From Symbiodinium sp. CCMP2592 (lineage: Eukaryota; Sar; Dinophyceae; Suessiales; Symbiodiniaceae): a DNA stretch of 64,000 bases. Below the pieces are notes generated by a model. The model made no database searches. It saw nothing but the letters and a program-made list of their open reading frames with translations, and was not told the DNA's origin. Of the stretch, positions 9,812 through 19,930 are shown in pieces (position 1 is the stretch's first letter; the number at the start of each line of letters is the position of its first letter). Both the position numbers and the translations under genes were made by a program. Location of the stretch: positions 1 through 64,000 of the forward strand of contig CAJNDT010006187.1 of assembly GCA_905221615.1 (NCBI GenBank), given 5' to 3'.

Positions 9812-10528
9812 CTAGCGAGCAAAATCAGAAATCATATGGCGAAAAATATCCAATGGCCGTCTCAAGTGCTTTGGTGGCGCGATCAAGAGAGCCTGCTCTC
9901 TGAGCGCCTGTCCCTCCACACGAGACCTAACAGACAGTTCTTTGTTCAACTCACGCCAGAGGTCGTACCCTGCAGCGGCACCGCCTTGACTCAACTCGAC
10001 AAGCTTGGCTATGTCAACTCCTCGCTGAACACCAGCGAGAGCCTGCTTCAAGAGGTACCACAGCTTAGTGGAACGAGCGGCCTTCCCCTTTGAGAGGCTG
10101 ATCTGCTGAACCTGAACACCGCTCTCCACAGCCTCTTGCAGTTCCTCCGCGTAGCGGTCGTCTAAAAGACACAGCCAGGAGGTCAGTTCTTCGCGGTAAG
10201 CGGTCCACGTGGAGATTTCCTCATGGCGCGATCTCATCTTGTCTGCTGCCAACTTTGGCAGGGACGGAATGTAGTTTTCCGCCCTGTTGCTGCGCAAGCC
10301 TGTGTCCACATCCATCTTCACAACACCATCAGAGTCAACTCTGATGGCACCCAGGCTTCCAAGAGCTTCAGCGGGCGTCCCTTGGGACGAACTTGCAGCA
10401 ACAGGAGCTGCACTTGCGGCCGAACTTGCAGCGTTTGCACTCGCAACGGCGAGCGTCTTCACCATCTCGGTGAGCTGCGAAATCTGGCCCTGCTGAGCTC
10501 GGATCTGTTCATCCTGGGCTTGCAACAT
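9812..10528 (-). CDS. Gag capsid-like region (element A)
   Basis: The ATG at 10528 opens 238 codons. The N-terminus is a Gln-rich helix (QAQDEQIRAQQGQISQL), then an Ala/Ser-rich linker, then a helical capsid-like region (TAYREELTSWLCLLDD to RPLDIFRHMISDFAR). It stops at a TAG at 9812-9814. The sense of the protein continues directly in the -1 frame. Coding sequence of the same kind also lies upstream of this ATG, so this is an internal methionine of a longer gag. Confidence 0.75.
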   Translation of the reverse strand: MLQAQDEQIRAQQGQISQLTEMVKTLAVASANAASSAASAAPVAASSSQGTPAEALGSLGAIRVDSDGVVKMDVDTGLRSNRAENYIPSLPKLAADKMRSRHEEISTWTAYREELTSWLCLLDDRYAEELQEAVESGVQVQQISLSKGKAARSTKLWYLLKQALAGVQRGVDIAKLVELSQGGAAAGYDLWRELNKELSVRSRVEGQALREQALLIAPPKHLRRPLDIFRHMISDFAR

Positions 10529-10782
10529 GCCTGAAAAGGTTGACAGTGTTGTCTTCTGGACTAGGCACAGTGCCTGCTGAGGATTCTCTTCTCCATGAGG
10601 GAAAGTCGGTTGCGTTCCAAACTGAGGCTGCTGCTAAACTGCTGCAACGGAACCTGTTGAGGTACCTGTGGAAAAGGCACCTGAGGCACTTGACCTGCAC
10701 TCACAAGAGGTCTGGGTCTGCGGTGTGCTCGGACTGTTCCGAGTAGGGAGGGACCTTCCACGAGTCCGCGAGCCAGGTGCAC
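10529..10782 (-). pseudogene. N-terminal remnant of element A gag
   Basis: Two frames carry consecutive pieces of one protein: a Pro/Gln/Val-rich stretch (GQVPQVPFPQVPQQVPLQQF) and then, after a TAG near 10,636, GTQPTFPHGEENPQQ leading in frame into the capsid ORF. One frame shift is needed to join them. The element A gag thus has at least two breaks. Confidence 0.6.
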
Positions 10783-10859
10783 TCAACTCTCGAGGGGTTG
10801 AGGGGAAAGCCAGAAGAAACTCCACTGGCACAACTAGCACTTCGCCCTGAACTCCGTCT

Positions 10860-11279
10860 TCGCGGCTAGGCTCGGCTCGTGTCCATGGCTCTGAGGAGCA
10901 ACCTTGAGCTCCGCTACGACGTTAAAACCCAAACGTGCCTTGAGGACACTTCTTAGGTTTAGTAAAAGGAGGTGCAAGCCGACTGACTGACTTCGTCACG
11001 CAAGCTACAGCAGTGAAAGCTAACAGTACTTTTACACCTTTTGTCGCAACCAACTGTTCACCACGCACTTGTCACGCAGTGCAAGTCTTGAGCCAAAGTG
11101 AAACGGGGTGCAGACAGAGACTTCAGCACTTCGTCCCAAGGACTCCAAACGGCTTCTCTGCACGGTAACTCTGTTCGGCCCAGGTGTTCGACTGACGCAT
11201 GCAGAGTCTTGCAATACTCACCTCAAGTTACAAGTTTCAACCATGTTTTTCTATGGAGCCACTGTGCAAACTTCCTTTT
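10860..11279. other. No gene seen; probable 5' non-coding or LTR remnant of element A
   Basis: No protein resembling a known family and no repeat matching the rest of the window. By position it should hold the leader or LTR of element A, but the partner LTR is outside the window, so this cannot be tested here. Confidence 0.4.
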
Positions 11280-11288
11280 ACAAGGCTG
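11280..11288. repeat. Left 9-bp target-site duplication (ACAAGGCTG) of the inverted-repeat array
   Basis: ACAAGGCTG directly abuts the first terminal inverted repeat. The same nine bases occur again right after the last one at 18457. Confidence 0.8.
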
Positions 11289-12352
11289 TACTGTGAGGTT
11301 CTCTGATGTGTCCTACATTTTTTGTTGTTTTCCGGGCCCCGAAAATGGGCTCGTAAAGCTCGTCGAAAGTGTGGCAGGGTAGGGAAGCCCTGGACGGAGG
11401 TTTTCAGGCCTGGAGAAGTGTTGGGAGGGACTTGGCAAGGCTGCGGTGCATGAATAGTAGACGCCTTCAAATAGTGCCCGAATAGTGCCCGAATAGTGCC
11501 CGAAATAGTGCCCGAACTAGTGCCCGAATGAACCCTTCATAGTGCCCAAATGATTTTTCGCGAAGAAAAAGGAGATTTTCCTTCCTCTACGAAAGGAAAT
11601 GTATTTGGGCACCATGAAGGGTTCATTCGGGCACTATTTCGGGCACTATTCCGGGCACTATTCGGGCACTATTCGGGCACATGCCAGGTGGAGGCTTGGG
11701 CGGCATTATCTGGAAGGCTAAGGGTTGGGAGGCCTGCAGGACCACCAAAACACTGGAAATGCGCACGAAGAATAGGAATTTGCGCTGCAGGAGGCATTGG
11801 GGAGTGATCTGCGGGGCAGGGTTTGGAATGCAAAAGGGGAAGTTTAGGGAAGGATCTGCAGAGTTTAGGGCAGGATCTGCAAGGCTTTGGGGGAGGGTCC
11901 GCAAGCAAGCGTTTGGAGGAGCAGACACGAAAAACATGAAGGGTGGCATGTGCAAAAAATTGTAGGGTAGTCTATCTACAAGTTTACGGGGGCCTTGGCC
12001 ATGCGAGGGTTTAGGGAAAGATCAGGCAGGACTTCGGGGAGGATCTATAACGAGACTTTATGAAGGAGTTATGGTTTTTATCGAGTGCAGCAGCAGTCAG
12101 TCATTGACAGTCTTCTTGTTTGCATATTCAGAAACCTCCCCCCCGCCCCCTCAATTTCAATGTGTGCCGCAATGTGTGCCGCAATGCTCATTGGGCGCTT
12201 CTATGTAAACATTGAATTTGGGGGGAGCGGGGGGTCTGGAAGGTTTCAAGATTTGTGGACAAACAATTCCAAAATTGTACTATCGCGCGAGGCCATTTTC
12301 AGTGTTCGAAAAACCACGAAAACTGTAGGACGCATTAAGGTACCCCCATAGT
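11289..12352. repeat. Inverted-repeat transposon unit 1
   Basis: First and most left-diverged copy: its left end reads TACTGTGAGGTTCTC where the other units have a GGGGG run. It contains the CGGGCACTAT hairpin (11,470-11,683), a GTTTAGGG(A/C)AGGATCTGC minisatellite (about 11,845-11,890) and a second GC-rich inverted repeat (12,131-12,247). Confidence 0.8.
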
Positions 12353-12822
12353 CAGTTGCCGCCTTGCTTGCCATGCTGTGGTATTTATGACAAGTAGTTG
12401 TCATGACATCATGGTCAACAGTCTCAAGCTGACCACGCACAGACCCCGCGCATAGCTACAAGGTTGTTTTTCGAGCAAAGTTCCAATCCAATTGGGAGCG
12501 TCTTTGTCCAAAGGTTTTCGATCCATTCTAGAGCCCATTTTCGAGCTCCAAAAACGAAGCCCAAAATGGGGTCTCCCCTAATAGTTTCCAATCAGGCGGT
12601 CTCAGCTTTGGGAACCAATTTTTGGCCTCAAAATGGGGACCAACCCGAGCTCAAAAACTGCGGAATTCTGCGAGGGAGACGTGTTTGAAGCTTTACCAAA
12701 GTTTTGCCCGACATGCGGCGACCAGTGTCGCGAGCGACCGCGTCTGTTGAAATCAATCAAAACGCTCCGTTGCTACCCTGGTGATTGGGCTTGTGCTGCT
12801 TAAGCACCGTTGTTTGCCACTG
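12353..12822. repeat. Array spacer 1
   Basis: 470 bp lying between two inverted-repeat units. It starts CAGTTGCCGCC and contains a small palindrome (ATGACAAGTAGTTGTCAT, about 12,388). Its small ORFs recur in all spacers simply because the array is duplicated. Confidence 0.75.
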
Positions 12823-13885
12823 TAACTGTGGGGGTACTCTGATGTGTCCTACGTTTTTTGTTGTTTTCCGGGCCCCGAAAATGGGCTCGTAAAGCTCGTC
12901 GAAAGTGTGGCAGGGTAGGGAAGCCCTGGACGGAGGTTTTCAGGCCTGGAGAAGTGTTGGGAGGGACTTGGCAAGGCTGCGGTGCATGAATAGTAGACGC
13001 CTTCAAATAGTGCCCGAATAGTGCCCGAATAGTGCCCGAAATAGTGCCCGAACTAGTGCCCGAATGAACCCTTCATAGTGCCCAAATGATTTTTCGCGAA
13101 GAAAAAGGAGATTTTCCTTCCTTTACGAAAGGAAATGTATTTGGGCACTATGAAGGGTTCATTCGGGCACTATTTCGGGCACTATTTCGGGCACTATTCG
13201 GGCACTATTCGCACAGGTGGAGGCTTGGGCGGCATTATCTGGAGGGCTAAGGGTTGGGAGGCCTGCAGGACCACCAAAACACTGGAAATGCGCACGAAGA
13301 ATAGGAATTTGTGCTGCAGGAGGCATTGGGGAGTGATCTGCGGGGCAGGGTTTGGAATGCAAAAGGGGGGGTTTAGGGAAGGATCTGCAGAGTTTAGGGC
13401 AGGATCTGCAAGGCAGGATTTGGGGGAGGGTCCGCAAGCAAGCGTTTGGAGGAGCATACACGAAAAACATGAGGGGTGGCATGTGCAAAAAATTGTAGGG
13501 TAGTCTATCTACAAGTTTACGGGGGCCTTGGCCATGCGAGGGTTTAGGGAAAGATCAGGCAGGACTTCGGGGAGGATCTATAACGAGACTTTATGAAGGA
13601 GTTATGGTTTTTATCGAGTGCAGCAGCAGTCAGTCATTGACAGTCTTCTTGTTTGCATATTCAGAAACCTCCCCCCCGCCCCCTCAATTTCAATGTGTGC
13701 CGCAATGTGTGCCGCAATGCTCATTGGGCGCTTCTATGTAAACATTGAATTTGGGGGGAGCGGGGGGTCTGGAAGGTTTCAAGATTTGTGGACAAACAAT
13801 TCCAAAATTGTACTATCGCGCGAGGCCATTTTCAGTGTTCGAAAAACCACGAAAACTGTAGGACGCATTAAGGTACCCCCATAGT
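12823..13885. repeat. Inverted-repeat transposon unit 2
   Basis: Nearly identical to unit 3. Begins AACTGTGGGGGTACTCTGATG, ends GGTACCCCCATAGT. Hairpin at about 13,005-13,213. Confidence 0.8.
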
Positions 13886-14355
13886 CAGTTGCCGCCTTGC
13901 TTGCCATGCTGTGGTATTTATGACAAGTAGTTGTCATGACATCATGGTCAACAGTCTCAAGCTGACCACGCACAGACCCCGCGCATAGCTACAAGGTTGT
14001 TTTTCGAGCAAAGTTCCAATCCAATTGGGAGCGTCTTTGTCCAAAGGTTTTCGATCCATTCTAGAGCCCATTTTCGAGCTCCAAAAACGAAGCCCAAAAT
14101 GGGGTCTCCCCTAATAGTTTCCAATCAGGCGGTCTCAGCTTTGGGAACCAATTTTTGGCCTCAAAATGGGGACCAACCCGAGCTCAAAAACTGCGGAATT
14201 CTGCGAGGGAGACGTGTTTGAAGCTTTACCAAAGTTTTGCCCGACATGCGGCGACCAGTGTCGCGAGCGACCGCGTCTGTTGAAATCAATCAAAACGCTC
14301 CGTTGCTACCCTGGTGATTGGGCTTGTGCTGCTTAAGCACCGTTGTTTGCCACTG
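13886..14355. repeat. Array spacer 2
   Basis: 470 bp, essentially the same as spacer 1, including the ATGACAAGTAGTTGTCAT palindrome. Confidence 0.75.
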
Positions 14356-15427
14356 TAACTGTGGGGGTACTCTGATGTGTCCTACGTTTTTTGTTGTTTT
14401 CCGGGCCCCGAAAATGGGCTCGTAAAGCTCGTCGAAAGTGTGGCAGGGTAGGGAAGCCCTGGACGGAGGTTTTCAGGCCTGGAGAAGTGTTGGGAGGGAC
14501 TTGGCAAGGCTGCGGTGCATGAATAGTAGACGCCTTCAAATAGTGCCCGAATAGTGCCCGAATAGTGCCCGAAATAGTGCCCGAACTAGTGCCCGAATGA
14601 ACCCTTCATAGTGCCCAAATGATTTTTCGCGAAGAAAAAGGAGATTTTCCTTCCTTTACGAAAGGAAATGTATTTGGGCACTATGAAGGGTTCATTCGGG
14701 CACTATTTCGGGCACTATTTCGGGCACTATTCGGGCACTATTCGGGCACTATGCCAGGTGGAGGCTTGGGCGGCATTATCTGGAGGGCTAAGGGTTGGGA
14801 GGCCTGCAGGACCACCAAAACACTGGAAATGCGCACGAAGAATAGGAATTTGTGCTGCAGGAGGCATTGGGGAGTGATCTGCGGGGCAGGGTTTGGAATG
14901 CAAAAGGGGGGGGTTTAGGGAAGGATCTGCAGAGTTTAGGGCAGGATCTGCAAGGCAGGATTTGGGGGAGGGTCCGCAAGCAAGCGTTTGGAGGAGCATA
15001 CACGAAAAACATGAGGGGTGGCATGTGCAAAAAATTGTAGGGTAGTCTATCTACAAGTTTACGGGGGCCTTGGCCATGCGAGGGTTTAGGGAAAGATCAG
15101 GCAGGACTTCGGGGAGGATCTATAACGAGACTTTATGAAGGAGTTATGGTTTTTATCGAGTGCAGCAGCAGTCAGTCATTGACAGTCTTCTTGTTTGCAT
15201 ATTCAGAAACCTCCCCCCCGCCCCCTCAATTTCAATGTGTGCCGCAATGTGTGCCGCAATGCTCATTGGGCGCTTCCATGTAAACATTGAATTTGGGGGG
15301 AGCGGGGGGTCTGGAAGGTTTCAAGATTTGTGGACAAACAATTCCAAAATTGTACTATCGCGCGAGGCCATTTTCAGTGTTCGAAAAACCACGAAAACTG
15401 TAGGACGCAATAAGGTACCCCCATAGT
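14356..15427. repeat. Inverted-repeat transposon unit 3
   Basis: 1,072 bp. Close to unit 2, with one extra CGGGCACTATT in the hairpin arm and a longer G run near 14,905. Confidence 0.8.
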
Positions 15428-15895
15428 CAGTTGCCGCCTTGCTTGCCATGCTGTGGTATTATAACAAGTAGTTGTCATGACATCATGGTCAACAGTCTCA
15501 AGCTGACCACGCACAGACCCCGCGCATAGCTACAAGGTTGTTTTTCGAGCAACGTTCCAATCCAATTGGGAGCGTCTTTGTTCTTTGGTTTTCGATCCAT
15601 TCTAGAGCCCATTTTCGAGCTCCAAAAACGAAGCCCAAAATGGGGTCTCCCCTAATAGTTTCCAATCAGGCGGTCTCAGCTTTGGGAACCAATTTTTGGC
15701 CTCAAAATGGGGACCAACCCGAGCTCAAAAACTGCGGAATTCTGCGAGGGAGACGTGTTTGAAGCTTTACCAAAGTTTTGCCCGACATGCGGCGACCAGT
15801 GTCGCGAGCGACCGCGTCTGTTGAATCAATCAAAACGCTCCGTTGCTACCCTGGTGATTGGGCTTGTGCTGCTTAAGCACCGTTGTTTGCCACTG
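15428..15895. repeat. Array spacer 3
   Basis: 468 bp. Differs from spacers 1 and 2 by a few substitutions and single-base gaps (for example around 15,460 and 15,580). Confidence 0.75.
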
Positions 15896-16948
15896 TAACT
15901 GTGGGGGTACTCTGATGTGTCCTACGTTTTTTGTTGTTTTCCGGGCCCCGAAAATGGGCTCGTAAAGCTCGTCGAAAGTGTGGCAGGGTAGGGAAGCCCT
16001 GGACGGAGGTTTTCAGGCCTGGAGAAGTGTTGGGAGGGACTTGGCAAGGCTGCGGTGCATGAATAGTAGACGCCTTCAAATAGTGCCCGAATAGTGCCGA
16101 AATACTGCAGTGTCCGAACTAGTGCCCGAATGAACTCCTTCATAGTGCCCAAATGATTTTTCGCGAAGAAAAAGACATTTTCCTTCCTTTACAAAAGGAA
16201 ATGTATTTAGCCACTGTGAAGGGTTCATTCGGGCACTTTTTTTGGGCACTATTTTCGGGTACTATTCGGGCATCTATTCGGGTGCCAGGTGGAGCTTGGG
16301 GCATTATCTGGAGGGCTAAGGGTTGGAAGGCCTGCAGAACCACCAAAACACTGGAAATACGCACGAAGAATCGGAGTTTGTGCTACAGGAGACATTGGGG
16401 TGTGATCTGCGAGGCAGGGTTTGGAATGCAAAAGGGGGAGTTTAGGGAAGGATCAGAGTTTCGGGCGGGATCTGCAACGCAGGATTTAGGGAAGGGTCTG
16501 CAAGCAATTTGGAGGAGCATACACGAAAAACATGAGGGGTAGCATGTGCAAAAAATTGTAAGGTAGTTTATCTAGAAGTTTACGGGGGCCTTGGCCATGC
16601 GAGAGTTTAGGGAAAGATCAGGCAGGACTTTGGAGAGGATCTATAACGAGACTTTATGAAGGAGTTATGGTTTTTATCGAGTGCAGCAGCAGTCAGTCAT
16701 TGACAGTCTTCTTGTTTGCATATTCAGAAACCTCTCTCCCGCCCCCTCAATTTCAATGTGTGCCGCAATGTGTGCCGCAATGCTCATTGGGCGCTTCTAT
16801 GTAAACATTGAATTTGGGGGGAGCGGGGGGTTTGGAAGGTTTCAAGATTTGTGGACAAACAATTCCAAAATTGTACTATCGCGCGAGGCCATTTTCAGTG
16901 TTCGAAAAACAACGAAAACTGTAGGACGCATTAAGGTACCCCCATAGT
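15896..16948. repeat. Inverted-repeat transposon unit 4 (most diverged)
   Basis: 1,053 bp with many substitutions and small deletions, notably in the hairpin (16,077-16,275), where one arm has lost repeats. It is the oldest-looking copy. Confidence 0.8.
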
Positions 16949-17403
16949 CAGTTGCCGCCTTGCTTGCCATGCTGTGGTATTTATGACAAGTAGTTGTCAT
17001 GACATCATTGGTCAACAGTCTCAAGCTGACCACGCACGACTCCGCGCATAGCTACAAGGTTGTTTTTTCGAGCAAAGTTCCAATCCACTTGGGAGTGTCT
17101 TTGTCCAAAGGTTTTCGATCCATTCTAGAGCCATTTTCGAGCTCCAAAAACGAAGCCCAAATGGGTTTCCAATCAGGCGGTCTCAGCTTTGGGAACCAAT
17201 TTTTGGCCTCAAAATGGGGACCAATCCGAGCTCAAAAACTGCGGAATTCTGCGAGGGAGACGTGTTTGAAGCTTTACCAAAGTTTTGCCCGACATGCGGT
17301 GACCAGTATCGCGAGCGACCGCGTCTGTTGAAATCAATCAAAACACTCCGCTGCTACCCTGGTGATTGGGCTTGTGCTGCTTAAGCACCGTTGTTTGCCG
17401 CTG
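16949..17403. repeat. Array spacer 4
   Basis: 455 bp. Carries deletions relative to the other spacers, for example loss of the GGGGTCTCCCCTAATAG stretch near 17,163. Confidence 0.75.
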
Positions 17404-18456
17404 TAAATGTGGGGGTATTCTGATGTGTCCTACGTTTTTTGTGGTTTCTGGGCCCCGAAAATGGGCTCGTGAAGCTCGTCAAAAGTGTGGCAGGGTAGGA
17501 AAGCCTTGGACGGAGGTTTTCAGGCGAAGTGTTGGGAGGGACTTGGCAAGGCTGCGGTGCATGAATAGTAGACGGCTTCAAATAGTGCCCGAAGAGTGCC
17601 GAAATAGTGCCCGAACTAGTGCCCGAATGAACCCTTTATAGTGCCCAAATGATTTTTCGCGAAGAAAAAGGAGATTTTCCTTCCTTTACGAAAGGAAATG
17701 TATTTGGGCACTATGAAGGGTTCATTCGGGCAGTATTTCGGGCACTATTTCGGGCACTATTCGGGCACTATTCGGGCACTATGCCAGGTGGAGGCTTGGG
17801 CGGCATTATCTGGAGGGCTAAGGGTTGGGAGGCCTGCAGGACCACCAAAACACTGGAAATGCGCACGAAGAATAGGAATTTGTGCTGCAGGAGGCATTGG
17901 GGAGTGATCTGCGGGGCAGGGTTTGGAATGCAAAAAGGGGGGGTTAGGGAAGGATCTGCAGAGTTTAGGGCAGGATCTGCAAGGCAGGATTTGGGGGAGG
18001 GTCCGCAAGCAAGCGTTTGGAGGAGCATACACGAAAAACATGAGGGGTGGCATGTGCAAAAATTGTAGGGTAGTCTATCTACAAGTTTACGGGGGCCTTG
18101 GCCATGCGAGGGTTTAGGGAAAGATCAGGCAGGACTTCGGGGAGGATCTATAACGAGACTTTATGAAGGAGTTATGGTTTTTATCGAGTGCAGCAGCAGT
18201 CAGTCATTGACAGTCTTCTTGGTTGCATATTCAGAAACCTCCCCCCCGCCCCCTCAATTTCAATGTGTGCCGCAATGTGTGCCGCAATGCTCATTGGGCG
18301 CTTCTATGTAAACATTGAATTTGGGGGGAGCGGGGGGTCTGGAAGGTTTCAAGATTTGTGGACAAACAAGTCCAAAATTGTACTATCGCGCGAGGCCATT
18401 TTCAGTGTTCGAAAAACAACGAAAACTGTAGGACGCATTAAGGTACCCCCATAGTA
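17404..18456. repeat. Inverted-repeat transposon unit 5
   Basis: Ends the array exactly at ATAGTA. The left end (AAATGTGGGGGTATTCTG) resembles unit 4, but the internal part (17,640-18,450) is close to units 2 and 3, suggesting recombination between copies. Confidence 0.8.
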
Positions 18457-18465
18457 ACAAGGCTG
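18457..18465. repeat. Right 9-bp target-site duplication (ACAAGGCTG)
   Basis: Matches 11280-11288 exactly. Removing 11289-18465 would rejoin the flanks as one ACAAGGCTG. Confidence 0.8.
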
Positions 18466-19173
18466 TACGCTGTTGAATCTTCGCACTTGTAGTTGGGTGT
18501 TTGTGTAGCATACGTGCCCCCAGCCGAGCGTCTTTAAATATGGGAGGCGGGGCAACATTGACCGTTTCCAGTGTTGTCAACTGCATGACAACTTGCTAAG
18601 AGAAACCAACCAATCCCCCTCATAATAACGCAGGAGACCTCAAGGAAGCCAGTCTCGATATCGCAGCTAAATCGTTGTACGAAGCCAGGACCGGCCTGCA
18701 CTCTGAAGATTGCAGGTGGAACGCGGAACCATGTAGTCCCGCTCAAAGCCAAACTCAGCTCCTCTCCATATCCTGAAGCCCTGCTGGATCCAATCCTTGT
18801 TAACCAGCCAAGTATCTGCCGAAACGAAGAAAGGGAGAAAGCGCCGGAATGATTCTGGCTCTGCTTAGTTCCAGCACTTTTGGAGGGCACTGTCATCCGC
18901 CTTGTGATGGAAGAAACTGGATTTAAGCAGTTTTGACCCATGCAATGCCCACTTTTGGGTTGCCGGGTCTGGTATGGCGCTCTTGAAGAAAGAAACAGTA
19001 TGCCAGATTTGACCTCAGTTCCAATTTTTTTCTTTGGAACCAGCTCCGTACTAAGAAGGCGTGCACACTCTGGCCCAAGCAACAAAAGGTTGAAGTTTTG
19101 TGCTGGACGTCCACAGCGTTCTGCAAGAAGCCAGCAAGCGAAGAACAAAAAAAAAATAAACCGTGACCGTGCA
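18466..19173. other. Unassigned 0.7 kb between the array and element B
   Basis: This is the continuation of the sequence interrupted by the array. The longest minus-strand ORF here starts inside the LTR of element B and has no recognisable domain, so I do not call it. It may include 5' sequence of element A. Confidence 0.5.
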
Positions 19174-19178
19174 GAAAG
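19174..19178. repeat. Left 5-bp target-site duplication (GAAAG) of element B
   Basis: GAAAG lies directly before the 5' LTR and again directly after the 3' LTR (28440). Five bases is the usual size for copia elements. Confidence 0.85.
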
Positions 19179-19872
19179 TGTGAAAAGTTGTACCTCTAAG
19201 CTGCTTGAGTGGTGGAGCCTCAGTGTGCTGGGCTGCGATATGTATATCATCCTGCTGACTGCAGTTGGAGTGAGCCAATTTTCCTGCGATTCCTGGAATT
19301 TTCTGAGGTGCAATGGTTATCTGGATTTTTTCTGCATGGTTTTGGCTTTGCAGAGGTTTTCTCAAAGCACTGGAAGATTTTCACTGGGAGCTGCGGTTTT
19401 CATGGCATGGAACCTTGGTTTTCAGCTGCGAGAACAGTTTTCGACATGTGGCATGAGTTGCTTGAGCTTTTGAGTGAGATGAGTCAATACTGTGAGCCGT
19501 TAGTCCGCATGAGTTCTCGAAGGCCTCAAGGTACCTTCTCGAACAGCTGTAGTGTATGCGAGTTTGTTTGCCAGCGTGGAGCTTGTAGAGAAGCTGCGAC
19601 GGTATGCTTTTGAAGCGAAGTTTTGTTTTGGCATGTGCTGAAGCACATGTGAATCCGGAGTGCCGCGCTTTATGTGTGGGTCAAGGCTGGAAAGCTTTGA
19701 GACTGAAGCTCGTTGAAAGAATGGGCCAATGATGAAACATGTTCTGAGGCTCATTACAGCAAAGCTTTAGTTGACAGCAGTGCAGTGCAAGAACAGCTGA
19801 ACACTTCGTTTGTTGCGCGAGCAAAAGTCTGTGCAGACCTTGACGGGTTGTTCAGGGTTTGTAAGTTTTACA
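19179..19872 (+). repeat. 5' LTR of element B
   Basis: Starts TGTGAAAAGTTGTACCTCT and ends AGTTTTACA. Aligns along its whole length with 27736-28439, with scattered substitutions and short indels. Small ORFs within it are shared by both LTRs and are not genes. Promoter elements cannot be defined by eye; no TATA-like box stands out. Confidence 0.92.
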
Positions 19873-19884
19873 TGGTAGCGGAGC
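19873..19884 (+). promoter_or_regulatory. Primer-binding site (initiator Met tRNA-like)
   Basis: TGGTAGCGGAGC begins immediately after the 5' LTR. It matches 10 of 12 bases of TGGTATCAGAGC, the copia primer site complementary to initiator methionine tRNA. Minus-strand DNA synthesis would start here. Confidence 0.75.
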
Positions 19885-19930
19885 ACTGTTTGTGCTCCCA
19901 CACCATTTCCGCCGACCCAAAGAAGGTGTT

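Larger units (their letters stand above)
99..10860 (-). mobile_element. Degenerate Ty1/copia-like LTR retrotransposon (element A)
   Basis: Read on the minus strand the parts come in copia order: gag (about 10,780-9,812), CCHC zinc knuckle (9,811-9,129), aspartic protease (about 8,880), integrase (about 6,000-4,855), then RT and RNase H (2,440-99). Integrase ahead of RT is the copia arrangement. The gag, nucleocapsid and protease parts lie in three different frames, there is an extra proline-rich ORF inside pol, and 2.3 kb of satellite DNA separates integrase from RT. No LTR is visible. The 3' end leaves the window near position 1, and the 5' end is probably split by the inverted-repeat array at 11,280. 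The element is probably not autonomous. Limits are approximate. Confidence 0.85.
11289..18456. mobile_element. 7.2-kb tandem array of a non-autonomous inverted-repeat transposon
   Basis: Five units of 1,053-1,072 bp alternate with four related spacers of 455-470 bp, giving a period of 1,507-1,542 bp. Each unit begins like TACTGTGGGGGTACTCTGATG and ends with the inverted partner (ending CGCATTAAGGTACCCCCATAGTA). The two ends match imperfectly over about 65 bp. The outermost ends alone are flanked by a perfect 9-bp direct repeat, so the whole array behaves as one insertion. A 9-bp duplication fits Mutator-like elements, among others. No transposase-like protein is present, so it would need one in trans. 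Confidence 0.8.

Noticed and set aside
11845-11890. GTTTAGGG motifs inside array units taken as telomere repeats
   Set aside because: They are part of a GTTTAGGG-AAGGATCTGC minisatellite within the transposon, not telomere tracts.
12085-18454. An 88-codon ORF repeated in all five array units (12085, 13618, 15160, 16681, 18188)
   Set aside because: Conservation follows from recent tandem duplication; other frames of the units are equally conserved and the sequence spans a GC-rich inverted repeat.
18534-19313. 259-codon minus-strand ORF
   Set aside because: Runs from the 5' LTR of element B into unrelated flank and has no recognisable domain.
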